From positions 1-7,774 of the forward strand of contig JACMPS010000028.1 of NCBI GenBank assembly GCA_014377395.1: a DNA stretch of 7,774 nt, in the 5' to 3' direction. The DNA comes from Chthonomonadaceae bacterium. Its GTDB lineage: Bacteria > Armatimonadota > Chthonomonadetes > Chthonomonadales > Chthonomonadaceae. The notes under the pieces were generated by a model that saw only the letters and a program-made list of their open reading frames with translations, did not search any database and was not told where the DNA came from. Of the stretch, positions 1 to 6,711 are shown piece after piece. The stretch's first letter is position 1. Every line of letters starts with the position of its first letter. Position numbers and translations under genes: made by a program.

Positions 1-1
1 A

Positions 2-124
2 CCGAAATGGGCGCATGGCAAGCGAGCCGTCCTGGAACCCTCCCGCAAACTCAGCGCGGACGAACTCAAGACCCGGCTCTGCGCCTACTATCAATGCGAA
101 ATGATAGAACCCATACCACAATAA
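2..124 (+). CDS. C-terminal fragment of an unidentified protein
   Basis: A reading frame open from the left edge ends at TAA (122-124) and gives 40 residues, beginning PKWAHGKRAV and ending QCEMIEPIPQ. I chose this frame because most of its third codon positions are G or C, as expected for a coding frame in moderate-GC DNA, and because the peptide is charged and amphipathic (SADELKTRLCAYY looks like a helix). The two other plus frames are also open for part of this stretch, so the frame choice is not certain. The start and nearly all of the protein lie outside the window. I do not recognise the family. It runs in the same direction as the next gene but is 182 bases away from it, so it is probably a separate transcription unit. 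Confidence 0.55.
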   Translation, partial: PKWAHGKRAVLEPSRKLSADELKTRLCAYYQCEMIEPIPQ

Positions 125-207
125 CTCGCGTGGAATTGCACTAAGGAACAAAATAAGTCATTGAGGAGAGAAGAGACACGAAAAATACTCGCTCCAAGGT
201 CGAATTC

Positions 208-216
208 TGGTACAAT
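208..216 (+). promoter_or_regulatory. Possible extended -10 promoter element for the secreted-protein operon
   Basis: The nine bases TGGTACAAT match an extended -10 element (TG, one base, then TACAAT, 5 of 6 to TATAAT). There is no convincing -35 hexamer at the usual spacing, which extended -10 promoters can tolerate. A start near position 223 would give a leader of about 85 bases. An alternative, weaker pair is TTGAGG (161-166) with AATACT (184-189), 17 bases apart. Either is only a candidate. Confidence 0.3.
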
Positions 217-306
217 CACGAAGTGTGGTTTGTGGGAACCCCGAATCTCCCCTACATTTTACATGGTTTCACTTGCCTGCTCCCTTAAAAGAAAGTCCTG
301 AGAATT

Positions 307-2895
307 ATGAAACGTATCGTACCCTTTATTTCCGTTATATTCCTTTGCTTTCTCTCAGGAATGATGCCCCTCCTCTTCGGTGATTACGCCTGCGCTTCGC
401 CCTTCAACGAAGTGTTGAAAGAGCCTTCATTCAGAGCGAAAACTAACGAGTGTGGTGTCCGAGTTGTAGCCAATTGGGGGCGGTACGGGGCGCGGAATTC
501 ATTCCTGCGGAAAAACACACCAACTCTTACAACACACTTAAAATTGTCCGTCCCTCGTGTTGCGGTCTTCGCTCAAAAGGGGTTTCCGCTTTATGGGCCT
601 GGGGAGATGAGTTCGCCCCAATCCGTCGCTCTTATGCTGAACAAAGCGGGCTTAAAAGCCGATCTACTGGACGTGACTTCTCTCGCAGATCCCGCACAAT
701 TCAATGCCCGGAATTATGACGCCGTTGTCCTTCCCTACGGCAATACCTACCCGCAGAGAACCTTCGCCAATCTACGCGATTTTCACCGAGCTGGGGGTTG
801 CCTGATCGTGTCCGGCGTTCCCTTTACGCACCCGGTTATTCAAACCAAAAACGAGCGTGGACAAGAGGTCTGGAAAGATTTAGGGCACAAAGACGGAGCG
901 GCACTTTTCGGTAAGGAGGGAATCGGTATCGGCGGTTTCAGGGATTTGCCGAACCAATTTGCCCGCATCGCTCCAAATGACACCTGGGGGCTAGCCTCTG
1001 TCAGTAAAACCTGGATAGGACACGTACAGGTTCTGGATACCGGAAGTTTGCCGCCCGGTACGCAAGTTCTTCCTGCACTGCTTGCGGAGGGAAAACCTGT
1101 TGCCGCTCTCATCGTTCATAGAGAGGGGGTTTTCCGAAACGCCGTAGACGCCTGGACAAATTATCCGAATCCGAGAGAACTTCTTGCCGATGCCTATGCC
1201 GCCGAGCAACTGCTTGCACGCGGCACTATTTCCGCTCTGACAGTGAAAGGGTTGCTCACAAAAGCACAGCAAAAGACGGCATTTCGCGTTCTCGGCGAAG
1301 AGGCGAAACCCCCGGTTTACAGAAATCTTGTGCTACCGACTCCCCCCCGTCCTTACCCCACCCTGCAACCCAAGCGTTCGCCTCCTACCGAGCATCTTTA
1401 CGTTGCTGATGTACGCCATTTGCGGCAAGACGAAAAGTTGTTGCTGGCTTCGTTGCAGGGGATCGTCAATCGCGAAAAGCCCCGGATTTTCCTTCTCTGG
1501 GGAAATGACGATGTTTTTTGCCTTGACGTGATGCAACAGCAGGGACATACAGGAAAACCGATCTCCGTCGCCGATCCCTTTTCTCTGCTAACCACCTTTA
1601 AGGCGGCGTATCGAGGAGCGGTGATTCCCGACCCCAAAGTCTATGCAAGCCCGTGCATCGCCGTTGATCTCGCGGGACTGGACGACCTCGTGATCGCCAC
1701 CCCGGAACTCGCCGCGAAGTGGAATCTGCCGATCAAAACCGATCTGCGCGGAAAATTTAAGGACAATGCCGACGCTCTCCGTTACGCCCGCACCACTCTT
1801 CTTCCTCGCCTTAATCCCTTTCTCGCCCTCTGCCTTGACCCGCCATTACTCGGTAGTCAGGTAGACGACATTATTGCGGCACGAGGCATGGCGTTCTGGG
1901 TGACGGGTTCATTGGCGCAAGACAAGCCCGGAGCTGATGAAAAGGCGGAATATGCCGAGATAGAGGCAACGTTCGCGCAAATGCCGATGGGCGGCATCAT
2001 ACGCGGCTACTGGTGGAGCGGCGACGGAATGGGGCTTGGCGAGTATCCCGGCGTTCGCCTGGGATCACGCTTCGGGAAGATCACGACGGTAAGTGATTAC
2101 GTCGGCAACTACTCCGTCACAAGTGGAATCACGCTTACCTCACTCAAGCAAAAGACGCAACCACCCGCCCCAAAACTCGATCCCTCAAAGGTTTATCTCG
2201 CGATTACCATGTCGGACGGGGATAACCTTTGCACCTTCAATGGTTTCTGGCGCAACTACTTCAACGATCCCTTGCATGGGACATTTCCGCTCGGTTATGG
2301 CATGGCTCCCACCCTGCTCGATCTCAGTCCGCCCCTTGTTCAGTGGTATTACGAACACGCCGCCCCTACCGATGAATTTCTCTGCGATGTCTCCGGTGTG
2401 GGCTATATCTCGCCTTCGGATTGGGGTCGCGCCCTCAAGGATGAACCCGCCGCCTTTCGCCAATTTTACGATTGGACGCAGGATTACATGAAGAGATTGG
2501 ACTTGAAAACAATTCGCATCAACGATGTCGGCGCGGCACAGATTGCGCGTGTCGGCGCGAACTTGCCGGAAACAACCTTTCTTATGCCCGATTATGGCTA
2601 TGCGGACAAACGAAATTACAACGAATTGACCTACACCCTCCCGACAGGGCAATCGGTCTTTCGGGCGGCATCTTATGGCCCCAAAGGAAACGATCTGGCG
2701 AGGGAAATACGCTCGCGGGTAGGCACGTCGCGCCCTGCGTTTCTAAATGTCTTTGTTTTCAACTGGGGATCGAGTCTGGCGGAGACAAAGCAAATGCTGG
2801 ACTCTCTTGGAGCGGGGTTTGTCCCGGTGACGCCCTCTCAACTGAACGCCCTTTATCGCTCCGCCAAGCCCGCCGACGCAACGAAAGCACCTTAA
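307..2895 (+). CDS. Exported GxGYxYP-family protein with N-terminal amidotransferase-like domain
   Basis: The 862-residue product begins with a typical signal peptide: KR at residues 2-3, a hydrophobic core at about 4-25 and a likely cleavage after ACA at residue 30, so it is probably exported. Residues 31-83 form a low-complexity linker. Residues about 84-332 resemble a class I amidotransferase/ThuA-type Rossmann fold: strand VAVFA, then VVLPYGN, then the helix-strand FHRAGGCLIVSG. I see no Cys-His-Glu triad. A Pro-rich linker (335-362) leads to a GxGYxYP module: an N-terminal part with LQGIVNREKPRIFL (383-396) and a C-terminal part with YLAITMSDGDNL (630-641) and the signature GVGYISP (697-703), where Ser replaces the usual second Tyr. 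The family is uncharacterised, but members are often found near carbohydrate-active genes, so a role in glycan handling is inferred. The ATG start is supported by the signal peptide. Only a weak GAAAG (291-295) lies upstream. Four bases separate its stop from the next gene. Confidence 0.85.
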   Translation: MKRIVPFISVIFLCFLSGMMPLLFGDYACASPFNEVLKEPSFRAKTNECGVRVVANWGRYGARNSFLRKNTPTLTTHLKLSVPRVAVFAQKGFPLYGPGEMSSPQSVALMLNKAGLKADLLDVTSLADPAQFNARNYDAVVLPYGNTYPQRTFANLRDFHRAGGCLIVSGVPFTHPVIQTKNERGQEVWKDLGHKDGAALFGKEGIGIGGFRDLPNQFARIAPNDTWGLASVSKTWIGHVQVLDTGSLPPGTQVLPALLAEGKPVAALIVHREGVFRNAVDAWTNYPNPRELLADAYAAEQLLARGTISALTVKGLLTKAQQKTAFRVLGEEAKPPVYRNLVLPTPPRPYPTLQPKRSPPTEHLYVADVRHLRQDEKLLLASLQGIVNREKPRIFLLWGNDDVFCLDVMQQQGHTGKPISVADPFSLLTTFKAAYRGAVIPDPKVYASPCIAVDLAGLDDLVIATPELAAKWNLPIKTDLRGKFKDNADALRYARTTLLPRLNPFLALCLDPPLLGSQVDDIIAARGMAFWVTGSLAQDKPGADEKAEYAEIEATFAQMPMGGIIRGYWWSGDGMGLGEYPGVRLGSRFGKITTVSDYVGNYSVTSGITLTSLKQKTQPPAPKLDPSKVYLAITMSDGDNLCTFNGFWRNYFNDPLHGTFPLGYGMAPTLLDLSPPLVQWYYEHAAPTDEFLCDVSGVGYISPSDWGRALKDEPAAFRQFYDWTQDYMKRLDLKTIRINDVGAAQIARVGANLPETTFLMPDYGYADKRNYNELTYTLPTGQSVFRAASYGPKGNDLAREIRSRVGTSRPAFLNVFVFNWGSSLAETKQMLDSLGAGFVPVTPSQLNALYRSAKPADATKAP
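455..510 (+). repeat. Dispersed-repeat module inside a coding sequence
   Basis: This stretch matches the intergenic module at 4765-4818. GTGTCCGA is identical at 455-462 and 4765-4772, and the 21 bases at 490-510 match 4798-4818 at 19 positions. The two blocks start 35 bases apart here and 33 bases apart in the intergenic copy. The core GCGGAATTCATTCC is close to a palindrome, with arms GGAAT and ATTCC. Here it is translated as residues about 50-68 of the GxGYxYP protein, in the linker after the signal peptide. The reading frame is kept open across it. Confidence 0.6.
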
Positions 2896-2899
2896 CGCA

Positions 2900-4492
2900 A
2901 TGTCACCCGCTCAAAGAACGTCGAATGTGAAAATCTTTCAATCTATTTGCTCTCTCTTTGTTGTGGGATTATCTGTTGGATTGGCACTTTTTGGAATACG
3001 GGAAAGGGCACAAGCCGATACGCCCTCACGCTACTTTAAGATCAAAATCGTGGACGCGCAAACCGGGCGCGGCGTTCCGCTTGTGGAACTCAGTACCACG
3101 AATGACAGCGTTTATATGACGGACAGCAACGGACTGATCGCCTTCGATGAGCCAGGGCTAATGGACGGAAAGGTTTTCTTTTCGATCAAAAGTCACGGTT
3201 ATGAGTTTCCGGCGGACGGATTTGGTTATCGTGGTGTCCCGCTTCAAGTCAAACCCGGCGGAAACGCCGTTCTCAAAGTGAAACGCCTCAATATCGCCGA
3301 ACGAATCTGTCGTCTTACCGGAGCGGGAATCTATCGTGACAGCATCTTGCTCGGCGAGAAAACGCCTCTACTCAGCCCCGCACTTTCCGGGCAGGTCATG
3401 GGGCAGGATTCGGCTCTCGCAGTTCTTTACAAGGGAAAAATGATGTGGTTCTGGGGCGATACGGCACGTCCCGGCTACCCTCTGGGAAATTTCCACACGA
3501 CAGGAGCCGTCGCCACTTTTCCGAAAGGACACACAACGGCGGAAGTCGGGCTGGATTTTCGCTACTTCACCAACTCCGACGGCTTTGCACGGGAAATGTG
3601 TTTATCGAAGGAAGCGGGTCCGATCTGGATCAGCGGCGTGGCAGTGATCACTTCAAGGTACAAGGCAGAGGGTAAAAACGAGGCTAAAAAGGAAGAACTC
3701 TACGCTTATTACGCCCGAATGGAAGGGCTTGGCAAAAAGTTGGAACATGGTTTTGTCAAATGGGACGATGAAAAGAATGTGTTTCAATCGGTCAAGAAAT
3801 TGCCTCTTACCGAAACATGGCGGTTTTTCGACGGGCATCCGATCCGCCTTACGGAAGACGGAATCATGTATCTTGCGGGTGGCTTTTCCTTTCCAGTAGT
3901 TCGTGTCCTGGCTGACGCGATTGCTCTCTTAGATTCCAGTTCCTATGAAGCGTTCACCTGTCTGAATTCTAAAGGCGAGGTACGACGGGACGCGCAGGGC
4001 AACGCACTCTACATCTGGCAGAAAGAAGCCCCGCCTCTCACCCCCGAAAAGGAAGCGGAACTGATCGCAAAGGGGCAAGTCAAGCCACAGGAAGCACATT
4101 TTGTCCTGCATGATTCGGCGGGGAAACTCGTGATCGCTCATGCGGGCAGTGTCACCTGGAACCCCTGGCGCAAGAAATGGCTCTTTATCGCCACGCAAAA
4201 AGGGGCAAAAGAGTCAGCGTTGGGCGAGATCATTTATTCGGAAGCGGACTCTCCCCTAGGCCCCTGGAAAGGGGCAACTAAAATCGTGACGCATGACCGC
4301 TACACGTTTTACAATCCGGTGCATCACCCTTTTCTGGACGAGGCAGGGGGGAAGATCATCTACTTTGAGGGGACTTACACGGCTGAATTCTCCGGTAATG
4401 CCACCCCCACACCCCGCTACAACTACAATCAGATTCTCTATCGTCTCGATCTCTCCGACCCACGACTGAAAGCAGTCACGGAGAAGAAGTGA
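2900..4492 (+). CDS. Exported beta-propeller protein with N-terminal carboxypeptidase-regulatory-like domain
   Basis: The product is 530 residues. A hydrophobic segment (about 13-33) followed by RERAQA and a likely cleavage after residue 39 marks an exported protein. Residues about 44-128 look like a carboxypeptidase-regulatory-like or transthyretin-type sandwich (KIKIVDAQTGRGVPLVELST, then YMTDSNGLIAF). Residues about 150-525 have the repeated motifs of five-bladed glycosidase-type propellers (GH43/GH32 or DUF4185-like): MMWFWGDT (181-188), SVTWNPWRKKWLFIAT (417-432), SEADSPLGPWKGA (447-459) and HHPFLDEAGGKIIYFEGTY (475-493). I cannot assign catalytic acids, so it may bind rather than cleave. 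ATG 2900 lies 4 bases after the upstream stop, which implies translational coupling and one operon. GTG at 2927 (residue 10) is a plausible alternative that leaves a more typical signal peptide beginning with Lys. No strong ribosome binding site decides between them. Confidence 0.8.
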   Translation: MSPAQRTSNVKIFQSICSLFVVGLSVGLALFGIRERAQADTPSRYFKIKIVDAQTGRGVPLVELSTTNDSVYMTDSNGLIAFDEPGLMDGKVFFSIKSHGYEFPADGFGYRGVPLQVKPGGNAVLKVKRLNIAERICRLTGAGIYRDSILLGEKTPLLSPALSGQVMGQDSALAVLYKGKMMWFWGDTARPGYPLGNFHTTGAVATFPKGHTTAEVGLDFRYFTNSDGFAREMCLSKEAGPIWISGVAVITSRYKAEGKNEAKKEELYAYYARMEGLGKKLEHGFVKWDDEKNVFQSVKKLPLTETWRFFDGHPIRLTEDGIMYLAGGFSFPVVRVLADAIALLDSSSYEAFTCLNSKGEVRRDAQGNALYIWQKEAPPLTPEKEAELIAKGQVKPQEAHFVLHDSAGKLVIAHAGSVTWNPWRKKWLFIATQKGAKESALGEIIYSEADSPLGPWKGATKIVTHDRYTFYNPVHHPFLDEAGGKIIYFEGTYTAEFSGNATPTPRYNYNQILYRLDLSDPRLKAVTEKK

Positions 4493-4528
4493 AAGGGGTC
4501 AGGGATTGAGACACGTACTCTTCTGACT

Positions 4529-4548
4529 CTTCCTGCCTCATGAGGAAG
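4529..4548 (+). terminator. Weak hairpin after the secreted-protein operon
   Basis: CTTCCT (4529-4534) pairs with AGGAAG (4543-4548) around an 8-base loop, 37 bases after the stop of the propeller gene. The overlapping CCTCATGAGG is itself a perfect palindrome. No T run follows, so an intrinsic terminator is only possible. The next palindrome (4550-4569) could act with it. Confidence 0.25.
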
Positions 4549-4549
4549 T

Positions 4550-4577
4550 CCGGGAGATCAATTCCCCGGCTACAAAA
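4550..4577 (+). repeat. GGGGAAT-type palindromic module, copy 1
   Basis: The 20-base inverted repeat at 4550-4569 has arms CCGGG and CCCGG with ATCAATT in the centre, followed by CTACAAAA. Copies lie at 6679-6705 and 6909-6936. Over 51 bases (4550-4600 against 6909-6959) copies 1 and 3 agree at 45 positions, including the following CACAAACTCC block, so they descend from one element. Confidence 0.8.
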
Positions 4578-4582
4578 GTGCC

Positions 4583-4696
4583 CCAATCACAAACTCCTGC
4601 TCAACGGTCTGCAGTGACATCCAATCACAAACTCCTGTTGGACGGTTCACAGGCACATCCAATCACAAACTCCTGTTGGACGGTTCGCAGGACTTC
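4583..4696 (+). repeat. 38-bp tandem repeat, three copies
   Basis: Units begin at 4583, 4621 and 4659, exactly 38 bases apart. Each starts with the identical 17 bases CCAATCACAAACTCCTG. The second half varies: copies 2 and 3 share TTGGACGGTTC and CAGG, and copy 1 has CTCAACGGTCTGCAG. The period is not a multiple of three, consistent with non-coding DNA. A related single unit follows palindrome copy 3 (TATCACAAACTCCCG, 6944-6958). Confidence 0.9.
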
Positions 4697-4708
4697 CACC
4701 TCCGTGGA
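4695..4708 (+). repeat. TCCAC/GTGGA hairpin module, copy 1
   Basis: TCCAC and GTGGA pair around the loop CTCC. The 14 bases differ from the inner part of the hairpin at 6712-6729 at one position. The hairpin starts in the tail of the last tandem-repeat unit. Confidence 0.6.
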
Positions 4709-4764
4709 GCTCGATGCAAAACATGGTGACGATCCCTTGTACAAGAAGAGACCTGACGAATTTA

Positions 4765-4818
4765 GTGTCCGAAGGATACGGGGCGGCACGCCTCCGAGCG
4801 CGGAATTCATCTCTGCGG
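4765..4818 (+). repeat. GCGGAATTCAT repeat module, intergenic copy
   Basis: This copy contains GTGTCCGA (4765-4772), the small hairpin GGCG-GCA-CGCC, and GCGCGGAATTCATCTCTGCGG without its final base (4798-4817). It matches the segment embedded in the GxGYxYP gene at 455-510, with nearly the same spacing between blocks. Confidence 0.65.
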
Positions 4819-4956
4819 CAAACGCCTAAATGTTCACTCGCACTTAGGGATAGGATAAGCCGTAGGGGGCGGGAGGCGAGACAGGGTCACTTAGCCCCAT
4901 TCGCATGAAAGAAGAGAAGTCAGGGGTGGAGCAGTGGAATGTTTCGTTACCGGAAG

Positions 4957-4986
4957 TTGACATTTCCCCCTTAATTCTGATAGACT
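4957..4986 (+). promoter_or_regulatory. Sigma70-type promoter for rimI-tsaD
   Basis: A perfect -35 hexamer TTGACA (4957-4962) is followed 18 bases later by TAGACT (4981-4986), 4 of 6 to TATAAT. Transcription would begin near 4993, giving a leader of about 40 bases before the ATG at 5033. This placement argues against using the upstream in-frame TTG at 4994, which would be nearly leaderless. No other promoter is evident before tsaD. Confidence 0.65.
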
Positions 4987-5032
4987 GTGACGGTTGCGGC
5001 ATCCTCTTCCTTCCGCAGTCCCTACCGCAAAC

Positions 5033-5569
5033 ATGAATTCTATTATCGAACCACTTTCTATCGAACCAATGCTCCCGTCCGATCTGGCGGCGGTCTTGAA
5101 CATTGATCGGCTTTGCTACACCTCGCCCTGGTTTAGCGGCGTCTACGAAACCGAACTCAGCAACCGTTCCGCCTCCTATTTTGTGGCACGGCAAAAAGAA
5201 ATGGTGGCGGGCTACGCGGGTCTCTGGGTGATCCGTGAGCAGGCGAACCTGACGACGCTTGCCGTACATCCCTCCTACCAGAAGCGGAAAATCGGAGAGC
5301 GGCTTTTGATCACGGTTCTGGAAGAAGCCCACTACCGTGGTGCAAATCACATGACCCTCGAAGTTCGTGAGAACAATCGTGCCGCGCAAAACCTCTATCG
5401 CAAATACGGGTTTCAGGAGACCGCAACCCGACGCAAATACTACGTTGATAACGGCGAAAACGCAGTCGTGATGTGGGCGGAAGATTTGCGTTCGCCGCAA
5501 TTTCAGCACTGGATCGCACAACAAAAACAGGCACTGGAAGAACTCTACCGTCGTGCCCGGACAGAGTAA
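5033..5569 (+). CDS. rimI: Ribosomal protein S18-alanine N-acetyltransferase-like GNAT enzyme
   Basis: RimI transfers acetyl from acetyl-CoA to a protein N-terminal alpha-amine, classically alanine 1 of ribosomal protein S18. The 178-residue product has the GNAT fold and family hallmarks: CYTSPW with FSGVYETEL near the N-terminus, NLTTLAVHPSYQ (72-83) leading into the acetyl-CoA loop, LEVRENNRAAQNLYRKYGF (109-127) and a RRKYYVDNGENAVVM block. By family alignment E110 and Y122 correspond to the catalytic Glu and Tyr of Salmonella RimI. The pyrophosphate loop reads QKRKIGER, with Lys (86) where the usual Q/R-x-x-G-x-G/A has Gly. A helix of about 25 residues extends the C-terminus beyond the E. 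coli length of 148. ATG 5033 is preferred to TTG 4994 because of the promoter position and the normal N-terminus it gives. No Shine-Dalgarno sequence is visible. It is 37 bases from tsaD and probably co-transcribed with it. Confidence 0.88.
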   Translation: MNSIIEPLSIEPMLPSDLAAVLNIDRLCYTSPWFSGVYETELSNRSASYFVARQKEMVAGYAGLWVIREQANLTTLAVHPSYQKRKIGERLLITVLEEAHYRGANHMTLEVRENNRAAQNLYRKYGFQETATRRKYYVDNGENAVVMWAEDLRSPQFQHWIAQQKQALEELYRRARTE

Positions 5570-5606
5570 ATCGTCCTGACTTCTTCCTCATTCTCCCTAA
5601 ATTCCC

Positions 5607-6629
5607 ATGAACATCCTCGGCATCGAAACCAGTTGTGATGAAACGGCGGCGGCTATCGTCACCGAGAGTTTGCTGGTGCGCTCCAGTGTTATCGCAAGTC
5701 AGGCGGAACTCCACGCAAAGTATGGTGGCGTTGTGCCGGAAGTCGCGTCACGGATGCACGTCGAGCGCGTGTTGCCTGTGGTGCGGGAAACGCTCGCCGA
5801 TGCGGGTCTTGATTACCGGGGCATAGATGCGATTGCCGTGACCAATCGTCCGGGTCTGCTCGGTGCGCTTTTGGTGGGGGTGTCGGCGGCAAAAGCCCTT
5901 GCACTTTCGCTCGATGTGCCGATTGTAGGGGTGCATCACATTGAAGGACACCTTTACTCGAACTTCCTCTCTGATCCTACACTTAGTGAAGCGTTTCCGA
6001 TTCTGGCACTCGTTGCGTCCGGTGGTCACACGCAAATTTATCGCATGGACAATCACGGGCAGTACACTTTGCTGGGCAGAACACGCGATGATGCGGCAGG
6101 GGAAGCCTTTGACAAGGGGGCGCGGCTGTTTGGCTTGCCCTATCCCGGTGGTCCCAATCTGTCGCGATTGGCGGAAACGGGAAACCCAAAGGCGGTAGAT
6201 TTTCCTCGTGCATGGCTGGGGGACAGCCTTGATTTCAGTTTTAGCGGATTGAAAACCTCTCTCCGAAACTACCTGATCAAAGAGGAAGCGCGGCAGGACG
6301 GAAAGACAACAAGAGAGGACATCGCCGCTTCCTATGAAGAGGCAATCACGGACGCTCTCACGGAAAAGATGCGCCGTGCCGCCGTGCAGGAGAAAATTAG
6401 GACGCTCTGTGTGGCGGGAGGAGTGGCGGCAAACCGCCGCCTGAAAGCGAAGATGACCGAGATGTGCGCCCGAAGCGGCTACCGCCTTGTAATGCCTGCC
6501 TTTGAGTTTTGTACCGACAACGCCGCGATGATTGCCGCCGCCGCCGTTCCCCGCTTGCTTGCAGGGAAAAGTGACGCGCTTACGTTCGATACGTTCGCCT
6601 CGCAACCTCTTGCAACGATGCGGGGCTAA
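5607..6629 (+). CDS. tsaD: tRNA N6-adenosine threonylcarbamoyltransferase TsaD
   Basis: TsaD transfers the threonylcarbamoyl group from threonylcarbamoyl-AMP (made by TsaC) to A37 of tRNAs reading ANN codons, working with TsaB and TsaE in the cytoplasm. The 340 residues match the usual bacterial length. The order of motifs is complete: GIETSCDETAAAIV (5-18), GLLGALLVGVSAAKALAL (83-100), HHIEGH with metal ligands H111 and H115 (110-115), VASGGHT (136-142), DDAAGEAFDKGARLFGLPYPGG (161-182), FSFSGLKTS (210-218), VAGGVAANRRL (269-279) and CTDNAAMIA with the metal ligand D304. No key residue is missing. The ATG start gives the canonical MNILGIETSCDET N-terminus. No Shine-Dalgarno sequence precedes it. 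The rimI-tsaD order is a common conserved pair. tsaB, often the third member, is not adjacent here. Confidence 0.97.
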   Translation: MNILGIETSCDETAAAIVTESLLVRSSVIASQAELHAKYGGVVPEVASRMHVERVLPVVRETLADAGLDYRGIDAIAVTNRPGLLGALLVGVSAAKALALSLDVPIVGVHHIEGHLYSNFLSDPTLSEAFPILALVASGGHTQIYRMDNHGQYTLLGRTRDDAAGEAFDKGARLFGLPYPGGPNLSRLAETGNPKAVDFPRAWLGDSLDFSFSGLKTSLRNYLIKEEARQDGKTTREDIAASYEEAITDALTEKMRRAAVQEKIRTLCVAGGVAANRRLKAKMTEMCARSGYRLVMPAFEFCTDNAAMIAAAAVPRLLAGKSDALTFDTFASQPLATMRG

Positions 6630-6635
6630 AACACC

Positions 6636-6657
6636 GGGGAATGAATGAGGCGGCGAT
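6636..6657 (+). repeat. Left arm of a widely spaced 22-bp inverted repeat
   Basis: The arm begins GGGGAATGAATGAGG. Its reverse complement occurs at 6975-6996 with 21 of 22 positions matching. It starts 7 bases after the tsaD stop codon. The first part resembles half of the GGGGAAT palindrome family. Confidence 0.75.
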
Positions 6658-6678
6658 GGGAAAGCGGAGGGAGTGTAT

Positions 6679-6705
6679 CGGGGAATAAATTCCCCGGCTA
6701 CAAAA
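6679..6705 (+). repeat. GGGGAAT-type palindromic module, copy 2
   Basis: CGGGGAAT (6679-6686) and ATTCCCCG (6689-6696) form a perfect 8-bp inverted repeat separated by two bases, followed by GCTACAAAA. This is the most symmetric of the three copies. Unlike copies 1 and 3 it is followed by the GTCCAC hairpin module rather than the CACAAACTCC block. Confidence 0.8.
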
Positions 6706-6711
6706 AAGCGA

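Larger units (their letters stand above)
4493..5032. other. 540-base intergenic region made of repeat modules and a promoter
   Basis: No convincing gene lies here. A short open frame at 4578-4829 is built from the tandem repeat and has no family resemblance. From left to right the region holds a small hairpin, the first GGGGAAT-type palindrome, three copies of a 38-bp tandem repeat, a TCCAC hairpin, a GCGGAATTCAT module, about 135 bases in which I see only the decamer GAGAAGTCAG (4914-4923, also at 6730-6739), and the rimI promoter. Confidence 0.7.

Noticed and set aside
4583..4696. Possible CRISPR array
   Set aside because: There are only three units, and the period of 38 bases is too short for a repeat plus spacer. 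The variable parts of units 2 and 3 are nearly identical, and no cas gene is present. It is a plain tandem repeat.
4578..4829. Small open frame of 83 codons in the intergenic region
   Set aside because: It is made of the 38-bp tandem repeat and other repeat modules. The period is not a multiple of three, so the peptide is not repeated, and there is no sign of selection on the protein.
4994..5032. Upstream TTG start for rimI adding 13 residues
   Set aside because: The predicted transcription start falls at about 4993, and the added residues do not match the RimI N-terminus. ATG 5033 is a better start.
4844..5524. Minus-strand open frame of 226 codons opposite rimI
   Set aside because: It is antisense to a clear GNAT gene and crosses its promoter. 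There is no domain resemblance.
5748..6605. Long minus-strand open frame of 285 codons opposite tsaD
   Set aside because: It lies wholly antisense to a gene with complete family motifs, and its translation is Arg/His/Cys-rich with no recognisable domain. This is a codon-bias shadow.
6679..6705. Intrinsic terminator of tsaD
   Set aside because: The perfect palindrome is followed by GCTACAAAAAA rather than a T run. On the minus strand the T run precedes the stem. It fits a dispersed repeat better, though it could still affect RNA ends.
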